A stretch of 64,000 bases of DNA. It comes from Ciborinia camelliae (taxonomy: Eukaryota > Ascomycota > Leotiomycetes > Helotiales > Sclerotiniaceae). The position numbers were made by a program, and so were the translations under genes. Below, piece after piece: positions 23,627 through 35,643 of the stretch. Numbering within the stretch: position 1 is the stretch's first letter; every line of letters begins with the position of its first letter. The notes under the pieces are model-generated. The model was not told where the DNA came from. It ran no database searches and was given only the letters and a program-made list of their open reading frames with translations. The stretch lies in the NCBI GenBank assembly GCA_025890175.1, contig JANPYM010000008.1:1293337-1357336 (forward strand), read 5' to 3'.

Positions 23627-26600
23627 TCACCAAAGACTATCCTTCAGTTTACTGTCAACTGATCCATCCTTCTTAGACACAATGATAGAGTCAATAAACA
23701 GTCCAGTACTGTACAGCTCCTCTTTCAAAACCCCAGCACGTTCCTTTTTATTTGGAATATTTTTAGCAGTTCCAGCTTGGAGACGCCGAAGGCTTTCCTT
23801 GATTGGCTTGAAGAGTTTGCGGAGCATGTCATTCTGATCCGGTTCACCATTGTCGGATTTGCGGTATTTAGGACGACGCTCTAGATGTTTATCATCGTCT
23901 CCGTCGCTATACTTTCTTTTCATGCCAGGGGTTGAAGAACCATAGCCCCCGCTCTCCCGACGAGAATCACGGGAGTCGTTAAGACTGTGACCACGGGCTC
24001 TATCTCGTTCTCGTTCTCGATCACGATTATTGTTGTGATCAAATGGTCGAGATGCCTTCTTGATCGGTGGTGCAGGAGAAGCAGAAATGGAGCCTCTTGC
24101 CTCAGATCTTCTGGATCCGTTACGCTCGTGTTTCTTGTTGTTTCGATGGTGGTTCTCCACGGCACGCTTGGCAGCTTGATTATCGGAATACTTAGCTTTC
24201 AAAACAGATAGAAGGTAGTCCGCTCGCCTGACCAAGTGAACGGCCCCAGGTGCCTTGGCAACCTTTTCATCTGCCTTGCTTCTTTCTTCCTTCTTGTCTA
24301 CTCGATGTTCTTCGAGAAACAACTTGTCACCAAGTCCCAAGTCGGTGTCATCTCTGATCTGAGTCCAAGCACCATAGCCGTGCCTATGGATTCCGACGAG
24401 AAGCATGCCATCTTCTTTAGCACCCCAGTCACACGAGTAGTGAGCACCTTTGGATGCGTCAGGGACTCGGAAGGTTTTGAAATCAGAAGAGCTTCCAACA
24501 ACATCCCTTAGCATTCTCATCTCTCCTGGACGTTCCATGATAGTCTCAGCGTTGACCCTCTTTACTCCAGAGTAATCAAATAATACTGCTTTTCTATCCT
24601 TTTTGGTCAATGGCCTATTTGTTGCACGCTCCAGTGCTTCAACCCTTTCGTTCTCTTCCTTTAGACGTCTACTACTTTCTTCGGTAAGAGCTTTCAGGGT
24701 GGCTTTCATCAAGTCCTCATCGCGGCCCACGAGGCGAGCTTCTTTCACAAGCTCTTCACCACGATCTTCCATTGAGCCATATCGAAGATAAGCTTTCATC
24801 AAGTTTCTCACTTCCTTTTCATTAAGAGGACGCTTCGGATCTAAACGATTCGCTTGAGCTTCTCTCTTTTCCTCAAGCTCTTCTTGCTTGGCTTGGTCAC
24901 GCTCACGCTTCTTTGCAAGACGTTGCTCTCGTTCGATCTCAGCTGTGTTCTTCATGGCAGCTTTACGTGGCGCATTCTCTTCAACGACCTTTGCGAGGTA
25001 TTCTTCGTGGGCTCGCTTTTCTTCTTCAGCTTTGATTCCCTCTAACTGATCTTTTGGAATAATGTCGTCCCATTCCAAGTCGATTTTGACGTCGGTGTAT
25101 TCAAAGCTTCTGAGAAAGTCTTCACCACCATCTGCAACCATGCCCTCTGGTACTTCAGTCTTGTGCTCTTCGGCGTTCTCGAGAACTGAGTCAATGTCTA
25201 ACTCTTCGAGCTTCTTCTGATTTCCAGATTGTTCGAACATCTTCTGGCCTCTCTTCTTGAGGATACGAGAGATATCCTCTGAGGACTTAGGATCATCGAT
25301 TTTACCAGCCTTTGCAGCTTTTTCTCGTAGCTCCTTCTTCTCCTTGTCGGTGACACCTCGTTGTATAGTAATAAACTCCAGCATCAGCTTATTGCGGGCA
25401 CGCTCAAGAATCTCTTCTTCGACAGTTTCCTTTGAAACAAGTCTGTAGATGCTCACAGGCTTCTTCTGGCCAATGCGATGTGCACGAGCCATGGCTTGCA
25501 AATCAGCTTGAGGATTCCAATCGGAATCGAAGATTACAACCGTATCAGCTGTCATCAAGTTGATACCGAGACCTCCAGCACGGGTGGAAAGGAGAAAGCA
25601 GAAGTCACTGCTTTCGTCGGCGTTGAAATGGTCGATGGCTTGGCGTCTTGGACCAGCAGCCACTGTACCATCAAGACGTTGAAATTGATAGCCACGAAGT
25701 TGAAGATAATCGCCAAGGATATCCAGCATCTTTACCATTTGACTAAAGATCAGGACGCGATGGTTATCCTTTTTTAGTTTGGCGAGTAATCTGTCAAGAA
25801 GCATCATCTTGCCACTACTAGCAATCAAGCCCTTCAACTGATCATCTCGCCTCTCACTACCCTTCAAGATCTTCTCCTCTGCATTAGGGAACATATAGGG
25901 ATGATTGCTAGCCTTCTTGAGTTCCATCATTATGTTTAACAAGGACTGCTTTTGACCTTTAGAGCCTTCATTCAATGCTGCATAATTGCGAGTAAGAATG
26001 TTCTTGTAGTAATCCAGCTGGACGTCCGAGAGTTCTACACGAATGATCTTTTCACTTTTTGGTGGCAAGTCGTTCTCTACTTTCTGCTTTGTGCGGCGGA
26101 GAATGTATGGCTGAATTTTGGTGGTAAGTGCTGCAATTTTTTCACCAGCAGCTTCATCAGTCAGGTCCATATCATCTTCGATGTCCATTTCACCTGGCAT
26201 GAGGAAGTCCATGAGGGCCGATAATTCGCCCAAGGTGTTTTGGACCGGAGTACCAGTGATCAACAAACGACTGGGAGCCTTGAAATCAAGCAATTTGACA
26301 TATAATTGAGATTCTCTGTTCTTCAGACGATGAGCTTCATCGACGGCCATGAACTGCCACTTGATTTGAGCCAAGAAGCTAGAGTCAGCCAAAATGTACT
26401 CGTAAGAAGTGAGGAGTACGTTGAACTTTGGACGCTTAGGATTTCCATCGACCAGCAGTTCATATTCACGAATGGCCTGACGAGATGATTCTTTACCATT
26501 GTAAACAACATAGTTGAGACTTGGTGCCCAATTGTCGAAGGTATCAGCCCAAGCAGGAATAGTAGTCAAAGGTACTACAACGAGATGTGGGCCTTCTTGG

Positions 26601-28295
26601 GCCCTATCATTGCGGAGCCAATTCATAAAAGCAACAGTCTGGACAGTCTTGCCAAGTCCCATTTCATCAGCGAGAATGACATTCTTGTTCTTGCACCAAT
26701 TGTATGCCAGGAAATTGAGACCAGTGATCTGGAAATCCCGCAATTGGCCGTTCTTGATATAGTCCGGTTGTTCACGAATGGGGACGTGAGGGCTTCTGGT
26801 ATCCGGGTTCGACTCCTTTCGGTCTGAGACCAAAGATCTAGAGCTGCGATCCAAAAAGTGGTCAATGGCATCTTGAGCTTTCTCACTAATGAATGAAGCA
26901 GTTTCCCATGTGCAAGATTCGTAGTAGAGAGCCTTCCACTTGATAAAATATTCGGTTTCTTCATCACCTTCTCGCGAGCCAATAACTCTTTCAACCTTTG
27001 TATAGTCGTCTAGAGCATCTGCATCACGCTCTCTATCGAGCATCCACTTTTCTTTCTCCTCGGGTGGGATATCAGAGCCTTGCGTCATGTAGATATCCTC
27101 GATAACAATCTTTCTATAGTAGTTTTCGAGGCGTCTGAGTCCACGAACGCCGGTCAAAGATGTTGTTGTCTCCCAGGTAGCATGGCAGTGCGACTTGCCT
27201 TGCCACTTGATGAAGTAGTCGAAATCATCCTTCATAAGATGTGTATCTTTTGTATCCTTGTTATCTTTAATCTTGTGCTTTAAGACAACATCGATATATG
27301 GTGAGGTATCTTCTACATCTTCTGCCCACTGATTTGGTGTCATCATTTCAGATTCATCCTCTAGTTCGGGATCACTTTCTTGATAAGCACCAGTCGTGAC
27401 TTGTGCAGCACGACGGCTGTTCCACCTCTTCTCTTGGTATTGCGGAACGAGATTGCCGGATTCTAGTTGGCGACGACGGTTTTTCTTGATGGTATTTCGT
27501 GCTCGTAGACTGCCATAAGTATCTTCGTCAGAATCGGAGGCAGATGCAGATTGCAGAGCTGGAGTTTGACGTTTGGAGGCTACATGCGACATTAGCTCTC
27601 TGCGGCAGTCAATTTACCCATGGCAAGAAGGGCACATACATTGTTGGGAGCGCTCTGGCTTCCTGCGCTTATTTCTATGAGCTGCAACAGCATCGGAGTC
27701 CTCTTCTTCCTCATCATCAGACTCGACCTATAATAATCAGCACTTGTATCTACCTGTGTTGTATCTCGGATATGAATGGGGTAAATCGGGAACGACATAC
27801 AATAGTTCGAGTTTGGGCCGGACGCGTCTATAGTTGCAAAATTCATTAGCAATAGTTCTACGAAGTGATGAGATTGGTGAATCCTACGCTTCTTCGTAAG
27901 CCATATAGTTCGGGATTCTCTAGCATGTATTGATTTTGATCAATGCCGCCTGGCTTGCGTTTTGCAGGGCGCGATGACTCGGCCGTGCTCGAACGCTCCG
28001 ACCGATGGCCATTGAAAACTGCAGCTGCAGGAGTGCCTTCTTCATCAAAGTCTCCATCATCGGATTGTTCTTGATCTTCACGCGACGACTCTTCTTCTTC
28101 AGAAGCATCGGAATCTTGAGCACCGAATTCTGGTTGGTGGTTTGAGGGGGCCGGTGAGGGTTCATCGACGGTAGGGTTGCCAACATCGGACAGTTCGGAC
28201 TCGCTTTCGCCTGGGGCGTCATCGTTCGATGGCGAGGATCTCGCGAATGATTCATCATGTCCATTGGACATATGTAACGGGGAGGTCGAGTTCAT
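23627..28295 (-). CDS. CHD1: Chromodomain-helicase-DNA-binding chromatin remodeler
   Basis: Four exons (28295-27888, 27827-27801, 27727-27640, 27579-23627) give 1491 residues. CHD1 is a nuclear ATP-dependent remodeler that spaces nucleosomes over transcribed genes. An acidic Ser/Glu-rich N-terminus (about 1-260) precedes two chromodomains (about 270-335 and 368-425, each with YFIKW and a TWE motif). Next come the Snf2 ATPase with DEMGLGKT (Walker A) and VDEAHRLKN (DEAH box), and the helicase C lobe with STRAGGLGINL and ARAHRIGQKK. Downstream is a long charged coiled region, a SANT/SLIDE-type DNA-binding region, and the C-terminal CHCT-like helical domain (MLRKLFKPIKESLRRLQAG). A basic Arg/Asp/Arg-rich linker precedes the CHCT. 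The start ATG at 28295 is the first before the conserved N-terminus; exon 2 is only 27 nt. Length and domain order match fungal CHD1. Confidence 0.95.
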
Positions 28296-29646
28296 GACTT
28301 CGATGGTATCATGCGGGGCTGCGACGACGATATTAGCTACTATAAAAGATATGACCTCGTAATTTTGTCTAGTGAAAACTCTGACAATCGCACTAATGTC
28401 TACGCAGAGAATCCGCGATCCTAAACACACCAACATTGCAAAGAATCCAGCAACAACGACATGCTGAATGTCGTCGGCGCATTCTCGTGTGCTTGATGCC
28501 AATCTTGCGATGAAGGCCGATGGAATGATACCAATCGATTGAGGCCAGCTCAGAGGATTTGAGCGGCAAAGTGCATGATAAGAAGAAGAAAACAGCAACA
28601 GAAGAGTGATATGAGCGAAGAATATGGGACTCTATATAGTTTGAAGACTGTACAAAGAGATATAAAGATGGAAATGATGGCATTCGAGGATGGCAGAATC
28701 ATTACGACCTTGGGTAAAGGTACACCATATTTTGTGCGGAATTTGTGGGAGAACTGGAAAACTTACAAGCCATATTTAAAAAGGCCCCCCTGAAATCAAA
28801 ATAATTAAAACACAATCTGTGAAATAAAGAGTATGAAGATAGGTAGTATATGTGATGTTGGAGACTTCGGACGTTAAAATGGAGAGCGGATCTGGACGTC
28901 TACAATTCAATGATGATGATTGACATGAGTATGCTGTAAGAATGAATAGAATTCTAGGTTACCGTACTTAACCGAAAAGAACTAGACAATTTAGGTGCAG
29001 GTGGGAAAATATCCTTTTTCACGTGATTATGATCTAAAGCAGCAAGCAGAAAAGCAAACGCGGCAAGTAAGCCCTACAACGATACCACCAAAATCAAAGA
29101 ACCATAAAGACTCCTTCTTTCCACAATCAAATAATACCTTTCTCAATGTATAAAGTCTTTTAAAACTAGAGATAAATATATATAAGAAGAGAGTAAATGA
29201 ATACATGCAAAAATCGAATAGAAATATTGAATGGTTGAATTGATGAATAATTCTAAAGATGGGAGATAACTTTAGAGTGATTTATTATGTCTCATTTTGT
29301 AGTGGCATTTTATTGTGCTCATTGTGTTTACTCCACCATACAAAGGAGAGGAAGACTGATTCAGTGCAGAGTGCTATGAATCAATTCTAGCCAACCAATG
29401 ATATTCACTGTGTAATAATCGATTTTCAATTTGAACTGTGGTCTTCTTGGTCTAAAGACTTTTTATTAATCTTTTATCACAATCACAATCATATCCATCT
29501 TCAAATCTCTTACACCATTTCAGTCTTGTTGAATAAGACGACAGAAGCACCAGCTCATCAATAAATCTACAGATTCTCCAGAAACTTCTGTCAATTTTCT
29601 TTTCACCACAAATTTTCAGTGCTCTTTAAGAGCAACAGCATCCAAG
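28296..29646. promoter_or_regulatory. Divergent promoter region CHD1 / RLI1
   Basis: 1.35 kb lies between two divergent housekeeping start codons. No gene is supported; the 246-codon frame that runs from 28598 into CHD1 exon 1 is open by chance upstream of 28295. AT-rich DNA is followed by a pyrimidine-rich 5' leader just before RLI1 (29480-29640). Confidence 0.5.
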
Positions 29647-31934
29647 ATGTCTGACAGACTTACCCGGTATGCAGTTCTTGTTACAATCCCGCCTGTGCAT
29701 TATATTTTCCATCTTTTCAATAGCCAACGCCTCCCATATTTGAGTAACTTGCTAATCTTCTTGCCTCTAGTATCGCCATCATCAGTACTGACAAGGTGCG
29801 ACAAATTCTGCGCTGAGCCCTGCCCCACCATATCTACCCCGCCATATGAATATCACTGACAATATCCACCATCTAAACAGTGCAAGCCAAAGGTGAATAT
29901 ACTGAGCTACTATTTTCAACATATTTTGCAAGTTGCTAATCATACTTTTACAGAAATGTAGACAAGAATGCAAGAAGTCCTGCCCGGTTGTTCGAAGTGG
30001 TCGTCTTTGTATCGAAGTTACCCCCGAGTCGAAAATTGCTTTCATCTCCGAAAATCTTTGCATTGGATGCGGTATCTGTCCTAAGAAGTGCCCATTCGGT
30101 GCCATCAATATTATCAATCTGCCGACAAATCTGGAGTCTCACGTAACTCATCGATACTCTGCCAACAGTTTCAAATTGCATCGATTGCCTACACCACGTC
30201 CAGGACAAGTATTGGGATTGGTTGGTTCCAACGGTATTGGAAAGAGTACAGCACTTAAGATTCTCAGTGGAAAGTTGAAGCCAAATTTGGGTAGATATGA
30301 CAACCCACCTGATTGGCAGGATGTTATCAAATACTTCCGTGGTTCTGAATTACAAAGTACGTGGCTCGAACTCCAAATAATCCCCGATATTCGCTTATAT
30401 CACTACAGACTATTTCACCAAGATCTTGGAAGACGATTTGAAAGCGATTGTGAAACCCCAATATGTCGACAGAATTCCAAAGGCAATCAGAGGACCAGAC
30501 AAGACTGTGCGAGGTTTGATTGAAGGTGTTGCATCAATGGAGAACTTCAAGGAGGTCTGCGACATCCTGGGTATGTTTTGATATCAGACATATACGTTTG
30601 GCACTATTTACTGACTTTACTTTAGAATTGAATCACATTATGGACCGAGATGTCAATCTTTTATCCGGTGGAGAATTACAAAGATTTGCTATTGCAACTG
30701 TTTGCGTACAACAGGCCGATGTGTAAGTGGTGTCCACAAAGTTTCAATAAGTTTTTACTGACTGTAACTTAGCTATATGTTCGATGAGCCATCTTCCTAC
30801 CTTGATGTAAAGCAACGTCTTAGCGCTGCTCGGATCATTCGATCATTACTGCGACCTAATGACTACGTAATTTGCGTTGAGCACGATCTTTCAGTACTGG
30901 ATTACTTGTCGGATTTCATCTGCGTTCTGTACGGAAAACCTGCCGTTTACGGTGTTGTGACTCTCCCAGCCTCTGTCAGAGAAGGTATCAATATCTTCTT
31001 AGATGGTAATATCCCAACTGAGAACTTGAGATTCCGAGAAGAGTCTTTAACTTTCAAGATTGCTGAAGCGGCCGATGAATTCATGGCAGATAGATCTCGG
31101 GCATTCCAATACCCATCCATGGAAAAGACTCTTGGCAATTTCCACTTGTCTATTGAAAAAGGAGATTTCACCGATTCTGAAATTGTCGTCATGATGGGAG
31201 AGAACGGTACTGGTAAGACCACTTTCTGTAAGATGCTCGCGGGTGCCACTCAACCCGATGGCAATCAAAAGGTTCCAGGAATGAAGGTTAGCATGAAGCC
31301 TCAGAAGATTACGCCTAAATTCGAGGGAACAGTCAGACAATTGTTTTTCAAGAAGATTAAGACTGCCTTCCTCCTACCTCAATTCCAAACCGACGTCGTC
31401 AAGCCCCTTAAGCTCGATGAATTTATCGATCAAGAAGTAAAGACCTTATCCGGAGGAGAATTGCAACGTGTCGCCATCGTACTTGCACTTGGTATCCCAG
31501 CTGATATCTACCTCATCGACGAGCCCTCTGCCTACCTTGATTCCGAGCAGCGTATCATTGCTGCCCGTGTCATTAAGAGATTCATCATGCACTCGAAGAA
31601 GACGGCTTTCATCGTTGAGCACGATTTCATCATGGCAACTTATCTCGCCGATCGTGTCATTGTCTTTGACGGCCAACCTGGTATCGATGCTCGCGCAAAT
31701 GCCCCCGAGTCATTGCTCACTGGTTGCAACAAGTTTTTGAAGAACCTTGATGTTACTTTCCGTCGTGATCCAACTAATTACAGACCTCGTATCAACAAGC
31801 TTAACTCCCAATTGGACCAGGAGCAGAAGTTGAACGGCAACTATGTAAGTACCCATTGCCAATAGTTCACGTGCATTATTACTAACATTATCTAGTTCTT
31901 CTTGGATGAGGATGACAAAGCTGCTACTAGTTGA
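29647..31934 (+). CDS. RLI1: ABCE1/Rli1 ribosome-recycling ATPase
   Basis: Eight exons (29647-29666, 29771-29795, 29881-29892, 29954-30356, 30409-30570, 30626-30722, 30773-31844, 31896-31934) sum to exactly 610 codons (609 residues), the family length. Rli1 splits post-termination ribosomes in the cytosol, helps initiation, and carries two [4Fe-4S] clusters. The iron-sulfur domain begins [20 protein letters not shown] and continues with [12 protein letters not shown] and [13 protein letters not shown], so eight cysteines are present. Nucleotide-binding domain 1 has [17 protein letters not shown] and FDEPSSYLD. Domain 2 has [17 protein letters not shown] and IDEPSAYLD. The hinge region and C-terminal [12 protein letters not shown] are intact. 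Exon 3 is a 12-nt microexon coding CKPK; without it the first cluster cysteine would be lost. This gene is among the surest calls here. Confidence 0.97.
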
Positions 31935-32682
31935 AGAGGTTTTTGAGAATGATTCATTCCCCCCTCTAAAATATACATTGCATGGCGTTGCGGAGTCGGC
32001 ATTTCAGGAGCCTGGGAAAAGTGATAGGCAGGGCATGGTAATTGAGGAAGGCACCTCCGACCAGGATGATGATCCAGGCGGCTAACAAGGGCGACGACAG
32101 TCTATCTTCCTACTGCCTGGTCCTACTTTGGTGATTACCGAAATTTGAATGGGTTTATGATGTATATACAGATTCATCAAAGGTAGATCGAGGGGCAATA
32201 GATGAACTTGGATGACTGTCGTCAAGAGGGTGAAATATTTTCACGGATCGCAATAAAAAGCGAAGAGGCACGATGCAATTTGGTTGCAATTCAATTCAAA
32301 GAACAAGGCTTTGGTAGACTTTGATTATTTTAAAAGTTTGATATCTGAACGTGCTTTCGCGGAGAGGATATTGAGCAAAAAGTCAATAAATAATTAGAAG
32401 AAAACAATACACACCGAATTTTTCATGCTCCCAAATTTCTCTTCATTTCTCCTCCGCTTCATTTCTCATCTCCGTTTCTCAATTCAAGCAATACACCGTG
32501 TTTGCTAAATCCCATATAATCGTAGACTACCTGCTTGCCGATATCATCACGCCAAAAATAGAAGTACGGTGCGTGCGGATACATACAGATTTGGCGAATT
32601 TCTTCAAATAGATGGTAGATGGGTGCATGATGACCTTGACCTTGCTTGACTTGACCATAAAATAGAGGTCCAAATGAACACT
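31935..32682. other. Convergent 3' region RLI1 / PRP40
   Basis: About 750 bases lie between two stop codons. No coding potential is seen. It presumably holds both 3' UTRs. Confidence 0.5.
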
Positions 32683-35350
32683 CTATTCTTCCTCGATCTC
32701 GCCTTCTTCGCTACCCGAATGGATAGCAGGCTCTTCCTTAGCGGGTAGTTTCGCAGCAGGTGGTGTCCTAGTCCTGTGACGCCGTTCACGTGGGGGAACT
32801 GGGGAGCGCTCACGTTGTTTAGGTGTGTTTTCTCTCCTAGTTCTCTGTTTGTGGGGTTATATTAGTTTCTGGAGTATGGAGAACGATTTTGGAAGGAAAC
32901 AATGGGAATAAAAATCAGAATATGTGACGAACCTTGCTATCCCTCCGAATGTCCACTTCACTTTCTCTTCTCTTTCTGGGTGCACTGGATCTTTCATCGC
33001 CGTAAGGCAACTCATCGATGCTACCTCGAGGATCCCCGCGTCTTCGGTATAGTTTCTCCCGCTCATCCTCGCGGTCTCTCCTTTCTCGCTCGTAATGACT
33101 CATTGAATCTTCTCGTCTGTTGCGAGGTTTATCGAGATCACGATCCCGCATCAGTCTATCGCGATCACGGTCACGATCATGGATATCAGGATCACGCCTA
33201 TCACGACGACTTGGGGAAAGTAAGGTATCAGCCATGCCGCCTTTCCGGTAGTTCTTTTCGCGATCTGCAATAGCTTTTCGTCTGTCTGCTTCATATGCAT
33301 CAGGTTCTGGTGAGCGGCTACGCCTATCATGACGAGTGGAGCCGCGGTGTCCTCGCTCTCGTTCGCGGTCTTTGTGAGTTGGACGATCGACCGAAGCTCT
33401 ATCACGACGCTTGGTTCGGTCCTTCTCGGAGTCTTCCTCTTTTTCTTTAAGCCGGCGAATTACCTTATCAAAAGCGGAGCGCCGGAGTTCATCTGATGTC
33501 ACAGCAAGATATTCCTCGGATCCTTCGAAACGAGAGCGAACTCGTTCATATTCATCGCCAATGCGAACAGGGGGTTCGAGATGCTTAATATACGATCTCA
33601 AGTTGTCCACAGCTCGGCGTTGATGTCGCTCTGCTTGATGCTTGTCATCTTCATTTCTTCGTGAAATCTTTTCTCGTAACTATTTTCATGATTAGCCAAA
33701 GCAGTTGTGGCAGCAAAGGGATACTGACGCGTTCAAATATTAGCAACAATGAGTCTCGATCAATGTTAGCAGTTCGTCGATCATTCTGCATCAATGCTAG
33801 AAACTCTTCAAACGGAGTCTTTTGCTGGATCTCAAACCGTTTATCCTGCGAAGTGGTCAGTCAAGTTTGGACGCATTGAGGGTCTATTGAACTTACATCA
33901 AGAACATCCAAAACATCATTTCGTGTGCTACGCAATGCGCGTTCCTCTTCCTCAACCATATCCCAGAATAGGTCCAGAGGAGTAGATCCTGATTGGCCCA
34001 ACATAGCAACATACCTGTCATCATTCTCAATCAAAGGATGAATTTGACTCCACTTTGATCCTGCCTTGATTTTGTTTCCAGCTTTAAGATCTCGTAGAAG
34101 AGCTGTGAAGCCGTCTCGGTTCTGACGCTCTTTCCTTAGCTTCTGGGTCTTTTGCTGCTGTTTCACATCATTGAGAGTCTTTTCAAGAGATTTGATGTGG
34201 TTTTCAAATGCAGTCAACATGTCCGATTTGCTGAGTGTCTTAAATTTCTCATCACCTTGGAAACGTGGATTTGACTGGATGATACCTTGTGCTTCTGACC
34301 ATCTTGTATATGGTTCGAGATTCAATCCTTTCAATAGATCGACGAGATCGTCCATCGCGGCTTTTCTTGTTGTGGCCTCTTTTTCCATATTTGCCTTCCT
34401 AAGTTCGATTATATAATCTTCGAATAGCTGGCGTCTTTCGTCGTCATCGTTCGAGGATCGAAAAATTGTCTCTCCTTCAATAATGGGTCGAGCTGTCTTC
34501 CAGCGGGTGTAGTGTTTAATTTCTGGGTGGCTTCTCAGCATAGTAGCAAAATCAGAACGGAGCTTCTCAAGCCTCTCCTTTGCACGATCCTTTTCTTGCA
34601 GGCGAACCTCAACAGCATACTTCTCAAATGCAGCTTTTCGGTCCTTAGGGTCTTTGAGGGCTCGGTACTGAGGATCCTTGATAATCGATCGCATAACTTC
34701 TTCCCACGTAAGGTCAGGTTTAACATTGTTCCGCTTCAAGAGCTTGAGGAAAGCTGCTTCTGCTTCTTCAAAAGTAGAGTAATCGGGATCGTTGTTAGCA
34801 GGCACAAAAGCTTGGGCACGGCTTCCATTAACATCATTGCCGTATGCAATTTGACGAGCTTCTCCTAAAGGTTCTCTGTCTCGTGGTTGGTCGTACTGGG
34901 AGGCCGAAAATCCACCTCCTGCGACGAAGGTTGGCATTCTATGAAATCAAAATTAGAACCAGAATATCTGCGTATCTCGTGAAAAACATACGGTACAGCA
35001 GCAACTGCCGGCGATCCGGCCTCTTTTGACAAAGCCTCCTTGTAAACATCTGGCATTTCCCATGAGCTTTGCTTCGTCTCAGTGTTATACCAGTATTTCC
35101 TCCCCCCTTCGGCCGTATATTCTTTCCATGGCTGATTTGATAACGCACGCTGCATAACTTGTCAGTAAAATCCATACTATAGTTGGTCGTAGGAAGCCGT
35201 GAAGTATACCTCTGCAGGTGTCATCAGATCTTCTGGCTTGGTCCATTGCGTCGCCTTGGTTATAGTATTGTAGTAATAAACTCGTCCATCTGCATTTCGC
35301 GCCTCCTGCCAGAGAGCAGGGGCAGCTGCGTGACCATTGATTCCGTTCAT
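32683..35350 (-). CDS. PRP40: U1 snRNP-associated splicing factor Prp40
   Basis: Six exons (35350-35210, 35149-34992, 34938-33897, 33845-33729, 33679-32933, 32844-32683) give 788 residues. Prp40 bridges the 5' splice site complex and the branch-point factors and binds the polymerase II tail. Two WW domains open the protein (about residues 12-42, [16 protein letters not shown]...TQWTKP; about 54-84, [15 protein letters not shown]...SSWEMP). A series of FF domains follows (from about 150 to 500; for example [20 protein letters not shown], and the DFATMLR and DLVDLLK segments). The C-terminal 250 residues are rich in Arg/Asp/Glu/Ser, typical of metazoan and Pezizomycotina PRPF40 and absent from yeast Prp40. 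The second-exon acceptor was chosen at ATGCAG/CGT because it alone keeps the frame and restores the conserved TPAERAL join. Confidence 0.95.
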
Positions 35351-35643
35351 GCTGATGAAACTGAAGACAAAAAAAGCGAATTCGTGGTTGAGTTATACAA
35401 AAAGCGCGGAGGAAGATCGCATTTGCCCAAAAAAAGGTTCGCGGTTTTGCTAGGCCGCTATTTAGCGCGTTTTCAGATAAGCTACCTGTAACTAGTACCT
35501 ACCTACCACCGCTCCTTTCAAGTTTCAAACGTCATAACAACATACATTCATTTATTCGACGATTAATCGGGGCTATTTATGTGATCCAGAAATTTATGAA
35601 CAACAATCTATTCAATTTATGTTACTTTTAAAACTTAGTCACG
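35351..35643. promoter_or_regulatory. Short bidirectional promoter PRP40 / TRS65
   Basis: Only 293 bases separate the two start codons, so the genes must share promoter DNA. It contains a TACCTACCTACC run near 35498-35509 and an AT-rich stretch next to TRS65. Confidence 0.6.

Noticed and set aside
26795..26820. tRNA-like GGGTTCGACTCC
   Set aside because: Lies within the CHD1 coding exon; no cloverleaf can be formed.
28296..28598. N-terminal extension of CHD1 to the ATG at 28598
   Set aside because: The extension reads like intergenic DNA (hydrophobic and Cys-rich) and is unlike the acidic CHD1 N-terminus that starts at 28295.
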